From the NCBI GenBank assembly GCA_963556195.1, contig OY744517.1, positions 144,938,382 to 145,002,381 of the forward strand: a stretch of 64,000 bases of DNA, in the 5' to 3' direction. Shown here piece by piece: positions 14,401 to 27,195 of the stretch. Made by a program: the position numbers and the translations under genes. Under the pieces are notes generated by a model. The model did no database searches and was not told the origin of the DNA. It worked only from the letters and a program-made list of their open reading frames with translations. The stretch is from Sepiola atlantica (taxonomy: Eukaryota; Mollusca; Cephalopoda; Sepiida; Sepiolidae). Each line of letters begins with the position of its first letter. Positions within the stretch are counted from its first letter, which is position 1.

Positions 14401-17400
14401 ATATTATCCAAACCTATCACTACAGTAGCTCTATCTAGGACATTGAGCACTTTTCTCCCGCACAACGCGAGTACTTTGATAATCAAGGAAGCCTCCTGGG
14501 GACTACTGAAATCACTTAGGTATCCTCTCCCCTTCTGATCTGCGAAATAGTCCAAAGGGGAACGAAGATGGCGTTAAAATATTTTCCAAACCTATCACTA
14601 CAGTAGCTCCATCTAGGATATTGAGCACTCTTCTCCCGGACAACGCCGAGTATTTCAAAATCAAAGAGGCCTCCTGGGGACTACTGAAATAACTCTTATC
14701 CATTCCCCCATCCTTTTCAGCGTAGATGCTGTTAAAATATTATCCAAACTTATCACTACAGTAGCTCTATCTAGGACATTGAGCACTTTTCTCCCGGACA
14801 ACGCCGAGTACTTTGATAATCAAGGAGGCCTCTTGGGGACTACTGAAATCACTTAGGTATCCTCTCTCCTTCTGATCTGCGAAATAGTCCAAAGGGGAAC
14901 GAAGATGGCGTTAAAATATTTTCCAAACCTATCACTACAGTAGCTCTATCTAGGATATTGAGCACTTTTCTCCCGGACAACGCCGAGTATTTCAAAATAA
15001 AAGAGGCCTCCTGGGGACTACTGAAATAACTCTTATCCATTCCCCCATCCTTTTCAACGTAGATGCTGTTAAAATATTATCCAAACCTATCACTACAGTA
15101 GCTCTATCTAGGACATTGACCACTTTTTTCCCGGACAACGCCGAGTACTTTGAAAATCAAAGAGACCTTAGAGGGACTACTGAAATGAGGTATCCTCCTC
15201 CTTATCATCTGCAAAATTGTCCAACTGGGGAACGAAGATGGCGTTAAAATATTTTCGAAACCTATCACTACAGTAGCTCTATCTAGGATATTGAGCACTT
15301 TTCTCCCGGACAACGCCGAGTACTTTGAAAATCGAGGAGGCTTCATGAGCACTCGTGAAATCCCTTAGGTATCCTCTCTCCTTCTGATCTGCAGAATAGT
15401 CCAATAGGGAACGAAGATGGCGTTAAAATATTTTCCAAACTTATAACTACAGTAGCTCTATCTAGGGCATTGAGCACTTTTCTCCCGGACAACGCCGAGT
15501 ACTTTGATAATCAAGGAGGCCTCCTGGGGACTACTGAAATCACTTAGATATCCTCTCTTCTACTGATCTGCGAAATAGTCCAAAGGGGAACGAATATGGC
15601 GTTAAAATATTATCCAAACCTATCACTACAGTAGCTCTATATAGGACATTGAGCACTTTTTTTCCCGGACAACGCCGAGTACTTTGAAAATCAAAGAGGC
15701 CTTCTGGGGACTACTGAAATCACTTAGGTATCCTCCCTCGTTTTCATCTGCAAAATTGTCCAAAGGAGAACGAAGATGGCGTTAAAATATTTTCCAAACC
15801 TATCACTATAGTAGCTCTATCTAGGATATTGAGCACTTTTCTCCCGGACAACGCCGAGTATTTCAAAATCAAAGAGGCCTCCTGGAGACTACTGAAATAA
15901 CTCTTATCCATTCCCCCATCCTTTTCAGCGTAGATGCTTTTAAAATATTATCCAAACCTATCACTACAGTAGCTCTATCTAGGACATTGAGCACTTTTTT
16001 CCCGGACAACGCCGAGTACTTTGAAAATCGAGGAGGCTCCATGAGCACTCCTGAAATCACTTAGGTATCCTCTCTCCTTCTGATCTGCGAAATAGTCTAA
16101 AGGGGAACGAAGATGGCGTTAAAATATTTTCCAAACCTATCACTACAGTAGCTCTATCCAGAACATTTAGCACATTTCTCCCGGACAACGCCGAGTACTT
16201 TGATAATCAAGGAGGCCTCCTGGGGACTACTGAAATCACTTAGGTATCCTCTCTCCTTCTGATCTGCGAAATAGTCCAAAGGGGAACGAAGATAGCGTTA
16301 AAATATTTTCCAAACCTATCACTACAGTAGCTCTATCTAGGATATTGAGCACTCTTCTCCCGGACAACGCCGAGTATTTCAAAATCAAAGAGGCCTCCTG
16401 TGGAATACTGAAATAACTCTTATCCATTCCCACATCCTTTTCAGCGTAGATGTTGTTAAAATATTATCTAAACCTATCACTACTGTAGCTCTATCTAAGA
16501 CATTGAGCACTTTTCTCCTGGACAACGCCGAGTACTTTGAAAATCGAAGAGGCTTCATGAGCACTCCTGAAATCACTTAGGTATCCTCTCTCCTTCTGAT
16601 CTGCGAAATAGTCCAAAGGGGAACGAAGATAGCGTTAAAATATTTTCCAAACCTATCACTACAGTAGCTCTATCTAGGATATTGAGCACTTTTCTCCCGG
16701 ACAACGCCGAGTATTTGAAAATCAAAGAGGCCTCCTGAGCACTACTGAAATAACTCTTATCGATTCCCCATCCTTTTCAGCGTAGATGCTGTTAAAATAT
16801 TATCCAAACCTATCACTACAGTAGCTCTATCTAGGACATTGAGCACTTTTTTCCCGGACAACGCCGAGTACTTTGAAAATCAAAGAGGCCTCTTGGGGAC
16901 TACTGAAATCACTTAGGTATCCTCCCTCCTTTTCATCTGCAAAATTGTCCAAAGGGGAACGAAGATGGCGTTAAAATATTTTCTAAACCTATCACTACAG
17001 TAGCTCTATCTAGGATATTGAGCACTTTTCTCCCGGACAACGCCGAGTACTTTGAAAATCGAGGAGGCTTCCTGAGCACTCGTGAAATCCCTTAGGTATC
17101 CTCTCTCCTTCTGATCTGCGAAATAGTCCAAAGGGGAACGAAGATGGCATTAAAATATTTTCCAAACCTTTCACTACAGTAGCTCTATCTAGAACATTGA
17201 GCACTTTTCTCCCGGACAACGCCGAGTACTTTGATAATAAAGGAGGCCTCCTGGGGACTACTGAAATCACTTAGGTATTCTCTCTCCTTCTGATCTGCGA
17301 AATAGTCCAAAGGGGAACGAAGATGGCGTTAAAATATTTTCCAAACCTATCACTACAGTAGCTCCATCTAGGATATTGAGCACTCTTCTCCCGGACAACG

Positions 17401-19580
17401 CCGAGTATTTCAAAATCAAAGAGGCCTCCTGGGGACTACTGAAATAACTCTTATCCATTCCCCCATCCTTTTCAGCGTAGATGCTGTTAAAATATTATCC
17501 AAACTTATCACTACAGTATCTCTATCTAGGACATTGAGCACTTTTCTCCCGGACAACGCCGAGTACTTTGATAATCAAGGAGGCCTCCTGGGGACTACTG
17601 AAATCACTTAGGTATCCTCTCTCCTTCTGATCTGCGAAATAGTCCAAAGGGGAACGAAGATGGCGTTAAAATATTTTCCAAACCTATCACTACAGTAGCT
17701 CTATCTAGGATATTGAGCACTTTTCTCCCGGACAACGCCGAGTATTTCAAAATAAAAGAGGCCTCCTGGGGACTACTGAAATAACTCTTATCCATTCCCC
17801 CATCCTTTTCAACGTAGATGCTGTTAAAATATTATCCAAACCTATCACTACAGTAGCTCTATCTAGGACATTGACCACTTTTTTCCCGGACAACGCCGAG
17901 TACTTTGAAAATCAAAGAGACCTCCGAGGGACTACTGAAATGAGGTATCCTCCTCCTTTTCATCTGCAAAATTGTCCAAATGGGGAACGAAGATGGCGTT
18001 AAAATATTTTCTAAACCTATCACTACAGTAGCTCTATCTAGGATATTGAGCACTTTTCTCCCGGACAACGCCGAGTACTTTGAAAATCGAGGAGGCTTCA
18101 TGAGCACTCGTGAAATCCCTTAGGTATCCTCTCTCCTTCTGATCTGCAGAATAGTCCAAAGGGGAACGAAGATGGCGTTAAAATATTTTCCAAACCTATC
18201 ACTACAGTAGCTCTATCTAGGACATTGAGCACTTTTTTCCCGGACAACGCCTAGTACTTTGATCATCAAGGAGGCCTCCTGGGGACTACTGAAATCACTT
18301 AGGTATCCTCCCTCCTTTTCATCTGCAAAATTGTCCAAAGGAGAACGAAGATGGCGTTAAAATATTTTCCAAACCTATCACTATAGTAGCTCTATCTAGG
18401 ATATTGAGCACTTTTCTCCCGGACAACGCCGAGTATTTCAAAATCAAAGAGGCCTCCTGGAGACTACTGAAATAACTCTTATCCATTCCCCCATCCTTTT
18501 CAGCGTAGATGCTTTTAAAATATTATCCAAACCTATCACTACAGTAGCTCTATCTAGGACATTGAGCACTTTTTTCCCGGACAACGCCGAGTACTTTTAA
18601 AATCAAAGAGGCCTTGTGGGGACTACTGAAATCAGTTAGGTATCCTCCCTCCTTTTCATCTGCAAAATTGTCCAAAGGGGAACGAAGATGGCGTTAAAAT
18701 ATTTTCTAAACCTATCACTACAGTAGCTCTATCTAGGATATTGAGCACTTTTCTCCCGGACAACGCCGAGTACTTTGAAAATCGAGGAGGCTTCATGAGC
18801 ATTCCTGAAATCCCTTAGGAATCCTCTCTCCTTCTGATCTGCGAAATAGTCCAAAGGGGAACGAAGATGGCGTTAAAATATTTTCCAAACCTATCACTAC
18901 AGTAGCTCTATCTAGGATATTGAGCACTTTTCTCCCGGACAACGCCGAGTATTTGAAAATCAAAGAGGCCTGTTGTACACTACTGAAATAACTCTTATCG
19001 ATTACCCCATCCTTTTCAGCGTAGATGCTGTTAAAATATTATTCAAACCTATTACTACAGTAGCTCTATCTAGGACATTGAGCACTTTTTTCCCGGACAA
19101 CGTCGAGTACTTTGAAAATCAAAGAGGTTTCCTGGGGACTACTGAAATCAGTTAGGTATCCTCCCTCTTTTTCATCTGCAAAATTGTCCAAAGGGAAACG
19201 AAGATCGCGTTAAAATATGTTCTAAACCTATCACTACAGTAGCTCTATCTAGGACATTGAGCACTTTTCTCCCGGACAACGCCGAGTACTTTGAAAATCG
19301 AGGAGGCTTCATGAGCACTCCTGAAATCCCTTAGGTATCCTCTCTCCTTCTGATCTGCGAAATAGTCCAAAGGGGAACGAAGATGGCGTTAAAATATTTT
19401 CCAAACCTATCACTACAGTAGCTCTATCTAGGACATTGAGCACTTTTCTCCCGGACAACGCCGAGTACTTTGATAATCAAAGAGGCCTCCTGGGGACTAC
19501 TGAAATCAGTTAGGTATCCTCCCTCCTTTTCATCTGCAAAATTGTCCAAAGGGGAACGAAGATGGCGTTAAAATATTTTC
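11467..19580 (+). repeat. Satellite array B (180/158-bp monomers)
   Basis: Same satellite and orientation as array A, about 46 monomers of the long and short types. It contains its own larger duplication: the blocks around 14512-15352 and 17267-18107 match closely, about 2755 bp apart. It starts inside a monomer at the 30-bp array and ends at about 19580 where core2 starts with TGACGTCATGATGACC. Confidence 0.95.
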
Positions 19581-20405
19581 TGACGTCATGATGACCTGAT
19601 ATAACCGGACACAATTTAGGTCAAGACCGGGTACATCCGGCAAGGGATTATGGGACAGGTGCGGATGTGATTGAGCAACCCTTGTTTCACTACACACTCT
19701 TAACGTAGGATTCCTATGTTGTTATTGATGCATCCGGACAGAAGTTATTGGATGATCTGATACAACCGGACACAATTTAGGGCAAGACCGGGTACATCCG
19801 GCAAGGGATTATGGGATGTTTACAATGACTCTGCATTTTTATCGGATTAGTACATAAATACATTAGATTATTTCGAATTTACTACATTTTAACGTTGAAA
19901 TTGCGTGTAAAATACGAAAAAACTGCTACCTTTTGTCGGAAAGTGGTCCGGTTGACTGTCAGCGAGTGAATCGTTATTTGCGATTTTGAGATATTATGAT
20001 CCCAGGATATGTACGGTGCTGAAGATATAAACTTTTTGACATGTCGTCGCGTAGTTTTTGAGGAGAAGCTTCACATACAGACATACATACATACATACAT
20101 ACAGACAAGTGCCCTTTATATAAGAGACTAGCGGGGCTACCCGGCGTTGCTCGGGGTCATAAAAACATATATTTGAAGAAAGATCGTGTGTGTAACATCT
20201 TTATATTCAAACTTCTATGTCCGCCCCCTCTCTCTATAGCCGTCTCTTTATCTGCTACCTTTCTCTTCCCTGGTTGCCCCATTTCGCCGCTACTTTCTAA
20301 TTTTGCCTTTTGCAAAAGCTGTTTCTTCCCCACCATTTCTCCTATAGCCCAGGGTAATAGTATGACATATTTCTATAAAAAGTAACACCTCTATCTGCGC
20401 CTTCT
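19581..20405 (+). mobile_element. Core2 dispersed module, copy 1
   Basis: It opens TGACGTCATGATGACCTGAT and holds a direct repeat of about 60 bp (from CTGATATAACCGGACACAAT at 19596 and its near match at 19757), a spacing of about 161 bp. From about 19985 it shares the 3' module of core1: the GATATTATGATCCCAGG segment, a CATA/CAGA microsatellite and GCTACCCGGCGTTGCTCGGG. From about 20165 comes the pyrimidine-rich stretch seen after core1. A 161-bp internal repeat, a tetranucleotide run and a GC-rich 3' hairpin resemble non-autonomous Helentron (pearl-type) elements of molluscs; that assignment is inference. Confidence 0.65.
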
Positions 20406-21600
20406 ATATAGGTACTTATCTCCACCCCGGTGTTCATACTATATACGTATCTATCATCACCCCGCGGCGCATACTATATACGTACCTATCGCCGCCCCAG
20501 TGCACATACTATATACGTACCTATCGCCGCCCCGGTGCAGATACTATTTAAGTACCTATCGACGCCCCGTTGCGAATGCGAAATAGTACCTATCGTTGCC
20601 CCGGTGTGAATGCTAAATACATACCTATTGCGCCCCGGTGTGCATGCTACATAAGTACCTATCGCTGCCCTAGTGCGAATACTAAAGACATACCAATTGC
20701 ACCCCGGTGTGCATGCTACATAAGTACCTATCGCTGCCCTAGTGCGAATAATTAATATGTACATATTGCCGCTTTAGTGTGAATGCTAAATACGTACCTA
20801 TCGCCGGCCCAGTGCGAATGCTAAATACGTACCTATAGCCGCCCTGGAACGAATGCTAAATACGTACCTATAGCCGCCCCGGTGCGAATGCTAAATACGT
20901 CCATATCACCATCACGGTGCGAATGCGAAATACATACCTTTCGCCGCCCCGGTGCGCGTGCTATATATGTACTGATCGCTGCTGCAGAGCGCATGCTATG
21001 TACGTACTTATTGCTGCCCATGTGTACATGCTATATACGTAGCTATCGCCACCCCTGAATTCTGAATACGTACATATCGCCGCCCCGGTGCGAATGCTAA
21101 ATACATACCTATCGCCGCCCCTGTGTGAATTCTAAATACGTACCTATCGCCGCTCCAATGTGAATTCTAAATACGTACCTATCGCCGCCCCGGTGCGGAA
21201 GCTAAATACGTACATATCGCCACCCCGGTGCGAATGCTAAATACATACCTATCGCTGCCCCGGTGTGAATGCTAAATACATACCTATCGCCGCCCCAGTG
21301 TGAATGCTAAATACATACCTCTTGCCGCCCCGGTGTGAATTTTAAATATGTACCTATCGCCGCCCCTGTGTGGTGCTATATACGTACCTATCGCCGCCCC
21401 GGTGCGCGTGCTATATATGATCCGATCGCTGCCTCAGTGCGCATGCTAAATACATACCTATCACTGCCCCGGTGTGCATACTATATACGTACTTATTACC
21501 GCCCATGTGCACATGCTATATAAGTACCTATCACCACCGCTGAATGCTAAATAAGTACATATCTCCGCCCCGGTGTGAAGCTAAATACGTACATATCGCC
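20406..21600 (+). repeat. 35-bp minisatellite (about 34 units)
   Basis: Tandem 35-bp unit TACCTATCGCCGCCCCGGTG plus CGAATGCTAAATACG, for example steps from 21246 to 21281. It grows directly out of the GGTACTTAT end of core2. A single unit (CGCCCCGGTGTTCATACTAT) lies at the same place after core1 near 10195 and 26365, so this minisatellite appears to have expanded from a sequence already in the element. Confidence 0.92.
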
Positions 21601-23785
21601 GCCCCTAAATTTGGGCAGACCCCTAAAAAATTTGGCCTGACCCCTAAAATTTTCCCCGTCCCCTAAATCTCTCCAGCCCCCTAATTTTTCACTCTCCCCA
21701 ACCATGAGAAATATTTTGACTTCAAAACAAAAAAAAACAAAAAAATTTGGCCTGACCCCTAAAAAGTTCCGCCTGACCCCTAAAATTTTCCCGACCCTAA
21801 ATGTCTCCAGCCCCCTAATTTTTCACTCTCCCCCAACCATGAGAAATATTTTGAGTTCAAAACCAAAAAAAAGAAAAAAATTTGGCCTGACCCCTAAAAA
21901 GTTCGTCCTAACACCTAAAATTTTCCTCGACCCCTGAATCTCTCCAGCCCCCTAATTTTTCACTCTCCCCCAACCATGAGAAATATTTTGAGTTCAAAAC
22001 CAAAAAAAAAGAAAAACATTTGGCCTGACCCCTAAAAAGTTCGTCCTGACCCCTAAAATTTTCCCCGACCCCTGAATCTCTCCAGCCCCCTAATTTTTCA
22101 CTCTCCCCCAACCATGAGATATATTTTGACTTCAAAACAAAAAAAAACAAAAAAATTTGGCTTGACCTCTAAAAAGTTCCGCCTGACGCCTAAAATTTTC
22201 CCCGACCCTCTAAATCTCTCTAGCCCCCTAATTTTTCACTCTCCCCCAACCATGAGAAATATTTTGAGTTCAAAACAAAAAAAAACAAAAAAATTTGGCC
22301 TGACCCCTAAAAAGTTTCGCCTGACCCCTAAAATTTTCCCGACCCTAAATCTCTCCAGCCCCCTAATTTTTCACTCTCCCCCAACCATGAGAAATATTTT
22401 GAGTTCAAAACCAAAAATAAGAAAAAAATTTGGCCTGACCCCTAAAAAGTTCGTCCTAACACGTAAAATTTTCCCCGACCCCTGAATCTCTCCAGCCCCC
22501 TAATTTTTCACTCTCCCCCAACGATGAGAAATATTTTGACTTCAAAACAAAAAAAAAACAAAAAAATTTGGCCTGACCCCTAAAAAGTTCCGCCTGACCC
22601 CTAAAATTTTCCCCGACCCCTAAATCTCTCCAGCCCCCTAATTTTTCACTCTCCCCCAAACATGAGAAATATTTTGAGTTCAAAACCAAAAAAAAGAAAA
22701 AAATTTGGCCTGACCCCTAAAAAGTTCGTCCTGACCCCTAAAATTTTCCCCGACCCCTGAATCTCTCCAGCCCCCTAATTTTTCACTCTCCCCCAACGAT
22801 GAGAAATATTTTGACTTCAAAACAAAAAAAAAACAAAAAAATTTGGCCTGACCTCTAAAAAGTTCCGCCGACCCCTAAAATTTTCCCCGACCCCTAAATC
22901 TCTCCAGCCCCCTAATTTTTAACTCTCCCCCAACCATAGGAAATATTTTGACTTCAAAACAAAAATAAAACAAAAAAATTTGGCCTGACCCCTTAAAAGT
23001 TCGGCCTGACCCCTAAAATTTCCCCCGACCCCTCAATCTCTCCAGCCCCTTAATTTTTCACTCTCCCCCAACCCTGAGAAATATTTTGACTTCAAAACAA
23101 AAAAAAAACAAAAAAATTTGGCCTGACCCCTAGAATTTTCCACGACCCCTCATTCTCTCAAGCCCCAAATCCCAACTAATTTTTAACTCTCCCCCAACCC
23201 TGAGAAATATTTTGAGTTCAAAACAACAAAAAACAAAAAAATTTGGCCTGACCCCTAAAAAGTTCGGCCTGACCCCTAAAATTTTCCCCGACCCCTCAAT
23301 CTCTCCAGCCCCTAATATTTCTACTCTCCCCCAACCCTGAGAAATATTTTGAGTTCAAAACAAAAAAAACAAAAAAATTTTGCCTGACCCCTAAAAAGTT
23401 CGGCCTGATCCCTAAAATTTTCCCCGACCCCTCAATCTCTCCAGCCCCCTAATTTTTCACTCTATCCCAACCCTGATAAATATTTTGACTTCAAAACAAA
23501 AAAAAACAAAAAAATTTGGCCTGACCCCTAAAAAGTTCGGCCTGACCCCTAAAATTTTCCCCGACCCCTCAATCTCTCCAGCTCCCTAATTTTTCACTCC
23601 CCCAACCCTGAGAAATATTTTCAGTTCAAAACAAAAAAAAAGAACAAAATTTGGCCTGACCCCTAAAAAGTCCGGCCTGACCCCTAAAATTTTCCCCGAC
23701 CCCTTATTCTCTCCAGCCCCCCTATCCCAACTTATTTTTCACTCTTCTTTAACCCTGAGAAATATTTTGAGTTCAAAACAAAAAA
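21601..23785 (+). repeat. 135-bp minisatellite (about 16 units)
   Basis: Units of about 135-137 bp (ACCATGAGAA at 21701, 21836 and 21973) contain GAGAAATATTTTGAGTTC, an A-rich tract, TTTGGCCTGACCCCTAAAA, AATTTTCCCCGACCCCT and TCTCTCCAGCCCCCTAATT. Alternate units differ (ACTTCAAAACAA against AGTTCAAAACCA), suggesting a two-unit higher-order repeat in part. It runs straight into the second 78-bp array. Open frames of 70-120 codons come from the repeat. Confidence 0.92.
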
Positions 23786-25680
23786 TGTATATATAGTGGT
23801 TATGACTCAACGGGTCACTGCAAACGTGTACTTGTTTAATTCTTTTTTCTGTTTTTATACATATATAGAGTGGTTATGACTCAACGGGTCATTGTAAACG
23901 TGTACTTGTTAAATTCTTCTTTTTTCTTTTTTTATACATATATAGAGTGGTTATGACTCAACGGGTCACTGTAAACGTGTACTTGTTAAATTCTTCTTTT
24001 TTCTTTTTTTATACATATATAGAGTGGTTATGACTCAACGGGTCACTGCAAACGTTTACTTGTTAAATTCTTCTTTTTTTCTTTTTTTATACATATATAG
24101 AGTGGTTATGACTCAACGGGTCACTGTAAACGTGTTCGTGTTAAATTCTTCTTTTTTTCTTTTTTTATACATATATAGAGTGGTTATGACTCAACGGGTC
24201 ACTGTAAACGTGTACTTGTTAAATTCTTCTTCTTTATTTTTTATACATATATAGAGTGGTTATGACTCAACGGGTCACTGTAAACGTGTACTTGCTAAAT
24301 TCTTCTTTTTTCTTTTTTTATACATATATAAAGTGGTTATGACTCAACGGGTCACTGTAAACGTTTACTTGTTAAATTCTTCTTTTTTTCTTTTTTTATA
24401 CATATATAGAGTGGTTATGACTCAACGGGTCACTGTAAACGTGTACTTGTTAAATTCTTCTTTTTTTCTTTTTTTATACATATATAGAGTGGTTATGACT
24501 CAACGGGTCACTGTAAGCGTGTACTTGTTACATTTTTCTTTTTTCTTTTTTTATACATATATAGAGTGGTTATGACTCAACGGGTCACTGTAAACGTTTA
24601 CTTGTTAAATTCTTCTTTTTTCTTTTTTATACATATATAGAATGGTTATGACTCAACGGGTCACTGTAAACGTGTTCGTGTTAAATTCCTCTTTTTTTCT
24701 TTTTTCTATACATATATAGAGTGGTTATGACTCAACGGGTCACTGTAAACGTTTACTTGTTAAATTCTTCTTTTTTTCTTTTTTTATACATATATAGAGT
24801 GGTTATGACTCAACGGGTCACTGTAAACGTGTACTTGTTAAATTCTTCTTTTTTCTTTTTTTATACATATATAGAGTGGTTATGACTCAACGGGTCACTG
24901 TAAACGTGTACTTGTTAAATTCTTCTTCTTTCTTTTTTATACATATATAGAGTGGTTATGACTCAACGGGTCACTGTAAACGTGTACTTGCTAAATTCTT
25001 CTTTTTTCTTTTTTTATACATATATAGAGATGTTATGACTCAACGGGTCACTGTAAACGTTTACTTGTTAAATTCTTCTTTTTTCTTTTTTTATACATAT
25101 ATAGAGTGGTTATGACCCAACGGGTCACTGTAAACGTGTACTTGTTAAATTCTTCTTTTTTCTTTTTTTATACATATATAGAGTGGTTATGACTCAACGT
25201 ATCACTGTAAACGTGTTCGTGTTAAATTCTTCTTTTTTTCTTTTTTTATACATATATAGAGTGGTTATGACTCAACGGGTCACTGTAAACGTGTACTTGT
25301 TAAATTCTTCTTTCTTTTTTTATACATATATAGAGTGGTTACGACTCAACGGATCACTGTAAACGTGTACTTGCTAAATTCTTCTTTTTTCTTTTTTTAT
25401 ACATATATAGAGTGGTTATGACTCAACGGGTCACTGTAAACGTGTTCTTGTTAAATTCCTCTTTTTTTCTTTTTTCTATACATATATAGAGTGGTTATGA
25501 CTCAACGGGTCACTGTAAACGTGTACTTGTTAAATTCTTTTTTCTTTTTTTATACATATATAGAGTGGTTATGACTCAACGGGTCATTGTAAACGTGTAC
25601 TTTTTAAATTATTCTTTTTCCTTTTTTTGTACATATATAGAGTGGTTATGACTCAACGGGTCACTGTAAACGTGTATATA
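23786..25680 (+). repeat. 78-bp minisatellite, copy 2 (about 25 units)
   Basis: Same unit as 8319-9531: TATACATATATAGAGTGG, TTATGACTCAACGGGTCACT, GTAAACGTGTACTTG and a T tract. About 25 units, nearly all keeping TGACTCA. It is preceded here by the 135-bp minisatellite rather than by the satellite, and is followed by core1 as in copy 1. Confidence 0.93.
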
Positions 25681-26370
25681 AAAATATGTTGAAGTAAAAT
25701 AAGTTTTAAAGAGAAAAAAATGTAAAAACCTATAACGATGACGTCATATACCTATTACTGTGACGTCACGTGCACAAGAATAAGTTGGTTGAAAACAAAA
25801 TTATTATTACATAATTACATTGGCTGATTTCCAAATTACTACTGAATAACATTAGAAAAGTTTGAAAAAACCAGACCCGCTGCCGAAGACTGGCCCCGTT
25901 GACCCCCAGCAACATTTTTTTTTGTTGTAATTTTGAGATATTATGATCCCAGGTGTTGTACGGTGCTGAAGATATAAACTTTTTGACATGTCGTCGCGTA
26001 GTTTTTGAGGAGAAGCTTCACATACAGACATACATACATACATACATACATATAGACAAGTGCCCTTTATATAAGAGACTAGCGGGGCTACCCGGCGTTG
26101 CTCGGGGTCATAAAAACATAATTGAAGAAAAATTGTGTGTGTAACATCTTTATATTAAAACTTCTATTTCTCTCCTTCTCTCTCTATAGCTGTCTCTTTA
26201 TCTTTCTACTTTTCTCTACCCTGGTCGCTACTTTTAAATTTTGCCTTTTGCGAAAGCTGTTTCTTCCCCACCATTTCATCCTACGTTTCACAGGGCAATA
26301 GTATGACTTATTTCTATAAAAAGTACCACCACTGTCTGCGCCTTCTATATAGGTACTTATAACCGCCGCG
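25681..26370 (+). mobile_element. Core1 dispersed module, copy 2
   Basis: Near-identical to core1 copy 1 at an offset of about 16.16 kb, with the two TGACGTCA sites (about 25740-25770), the GATATTATGATCCCAGG segment, a slightly longer CATA run and GCTACCCGGCGTTGCTCGGG near 26083. It leads into the pyrimidine-rich stretch and again into the 30-bp minisatellite. Few differences imply a recent duplication. Confidence 0.7.
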
Positions 26371-27195
26371 GTGTTCATACTATATATTTTGAATCCCCTC
26401 ATGATATCCTTCATCATTTTAACTCCCCTCGTTGTATTCATCATTTTCGATCTCCTCATACTATTAATCATTTTCAATCCCCTCATAATATTCTTCATCA
26501 TTTTCAATCTCCTCATACTATTAATCATTTTCAATCCCCTCATAATATTCTTCATCATTTTCAATCCTCTCGTAATATTCCTCATCATTTTCAATCCGCT
26601 CATGATATTCTTAATAATTTTCAATCCTCTCATGATATTCTTCATTTTTTCAATCCTCTCATGATATTCTTCATTAATTTCAATCCCCTCATGATATTCT
26701 TCATCATTTTCGATCCCCTCATGATATTCTTCTAATTTTCAATCCCCTCATGATATAATTCATCATTTTCAATCCTCTCATGGTATTCTTCATCATTTCC
26801 AATCCTGTCAGTCTATTCTTTATAATTTTCAATCCTCTCATGACATTCTTCATCATTTTCAATCCTCTCATGACATTCTTCATCATTTTCAATCCCCTCA
26901 TGATAGTCTTCATCATTTTTAATCCTCTCATGAGAGTCTTCATCATTTTTAATCCTCTCATGAGAGTCTTCATCATTTTTAATCCTCTCATGATAGTCTT
27001 CATCATTTTCAAACCTCTCATGATAGTCTTCATCATTTTCAATCCTCTCATGATATTCTTCATCATTTTCAATCCCCTCATAATATTATTCATCATTTTA
27101 AATCCCCTCATGGTATTCCTCATCATTTCCAATCCTGTCAGTCTATTCTTCATCATTTTCAATCCTCTCATGACATTCTTCATCATTTTCAATCC
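26371..27195 (+). repeat. 30-bp minisatellite, copy 2 (about 27 units)
   Basis: Same unit as 10206-11466 but about 15 units shorter. The first units match copy 1 in their variant order. It enters the satellite at about 27196 at a different monomer position (CCTATCCAAACC) from copy 1, so the downstream junctions are independent or have been reworked. Confidence 0.92.
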
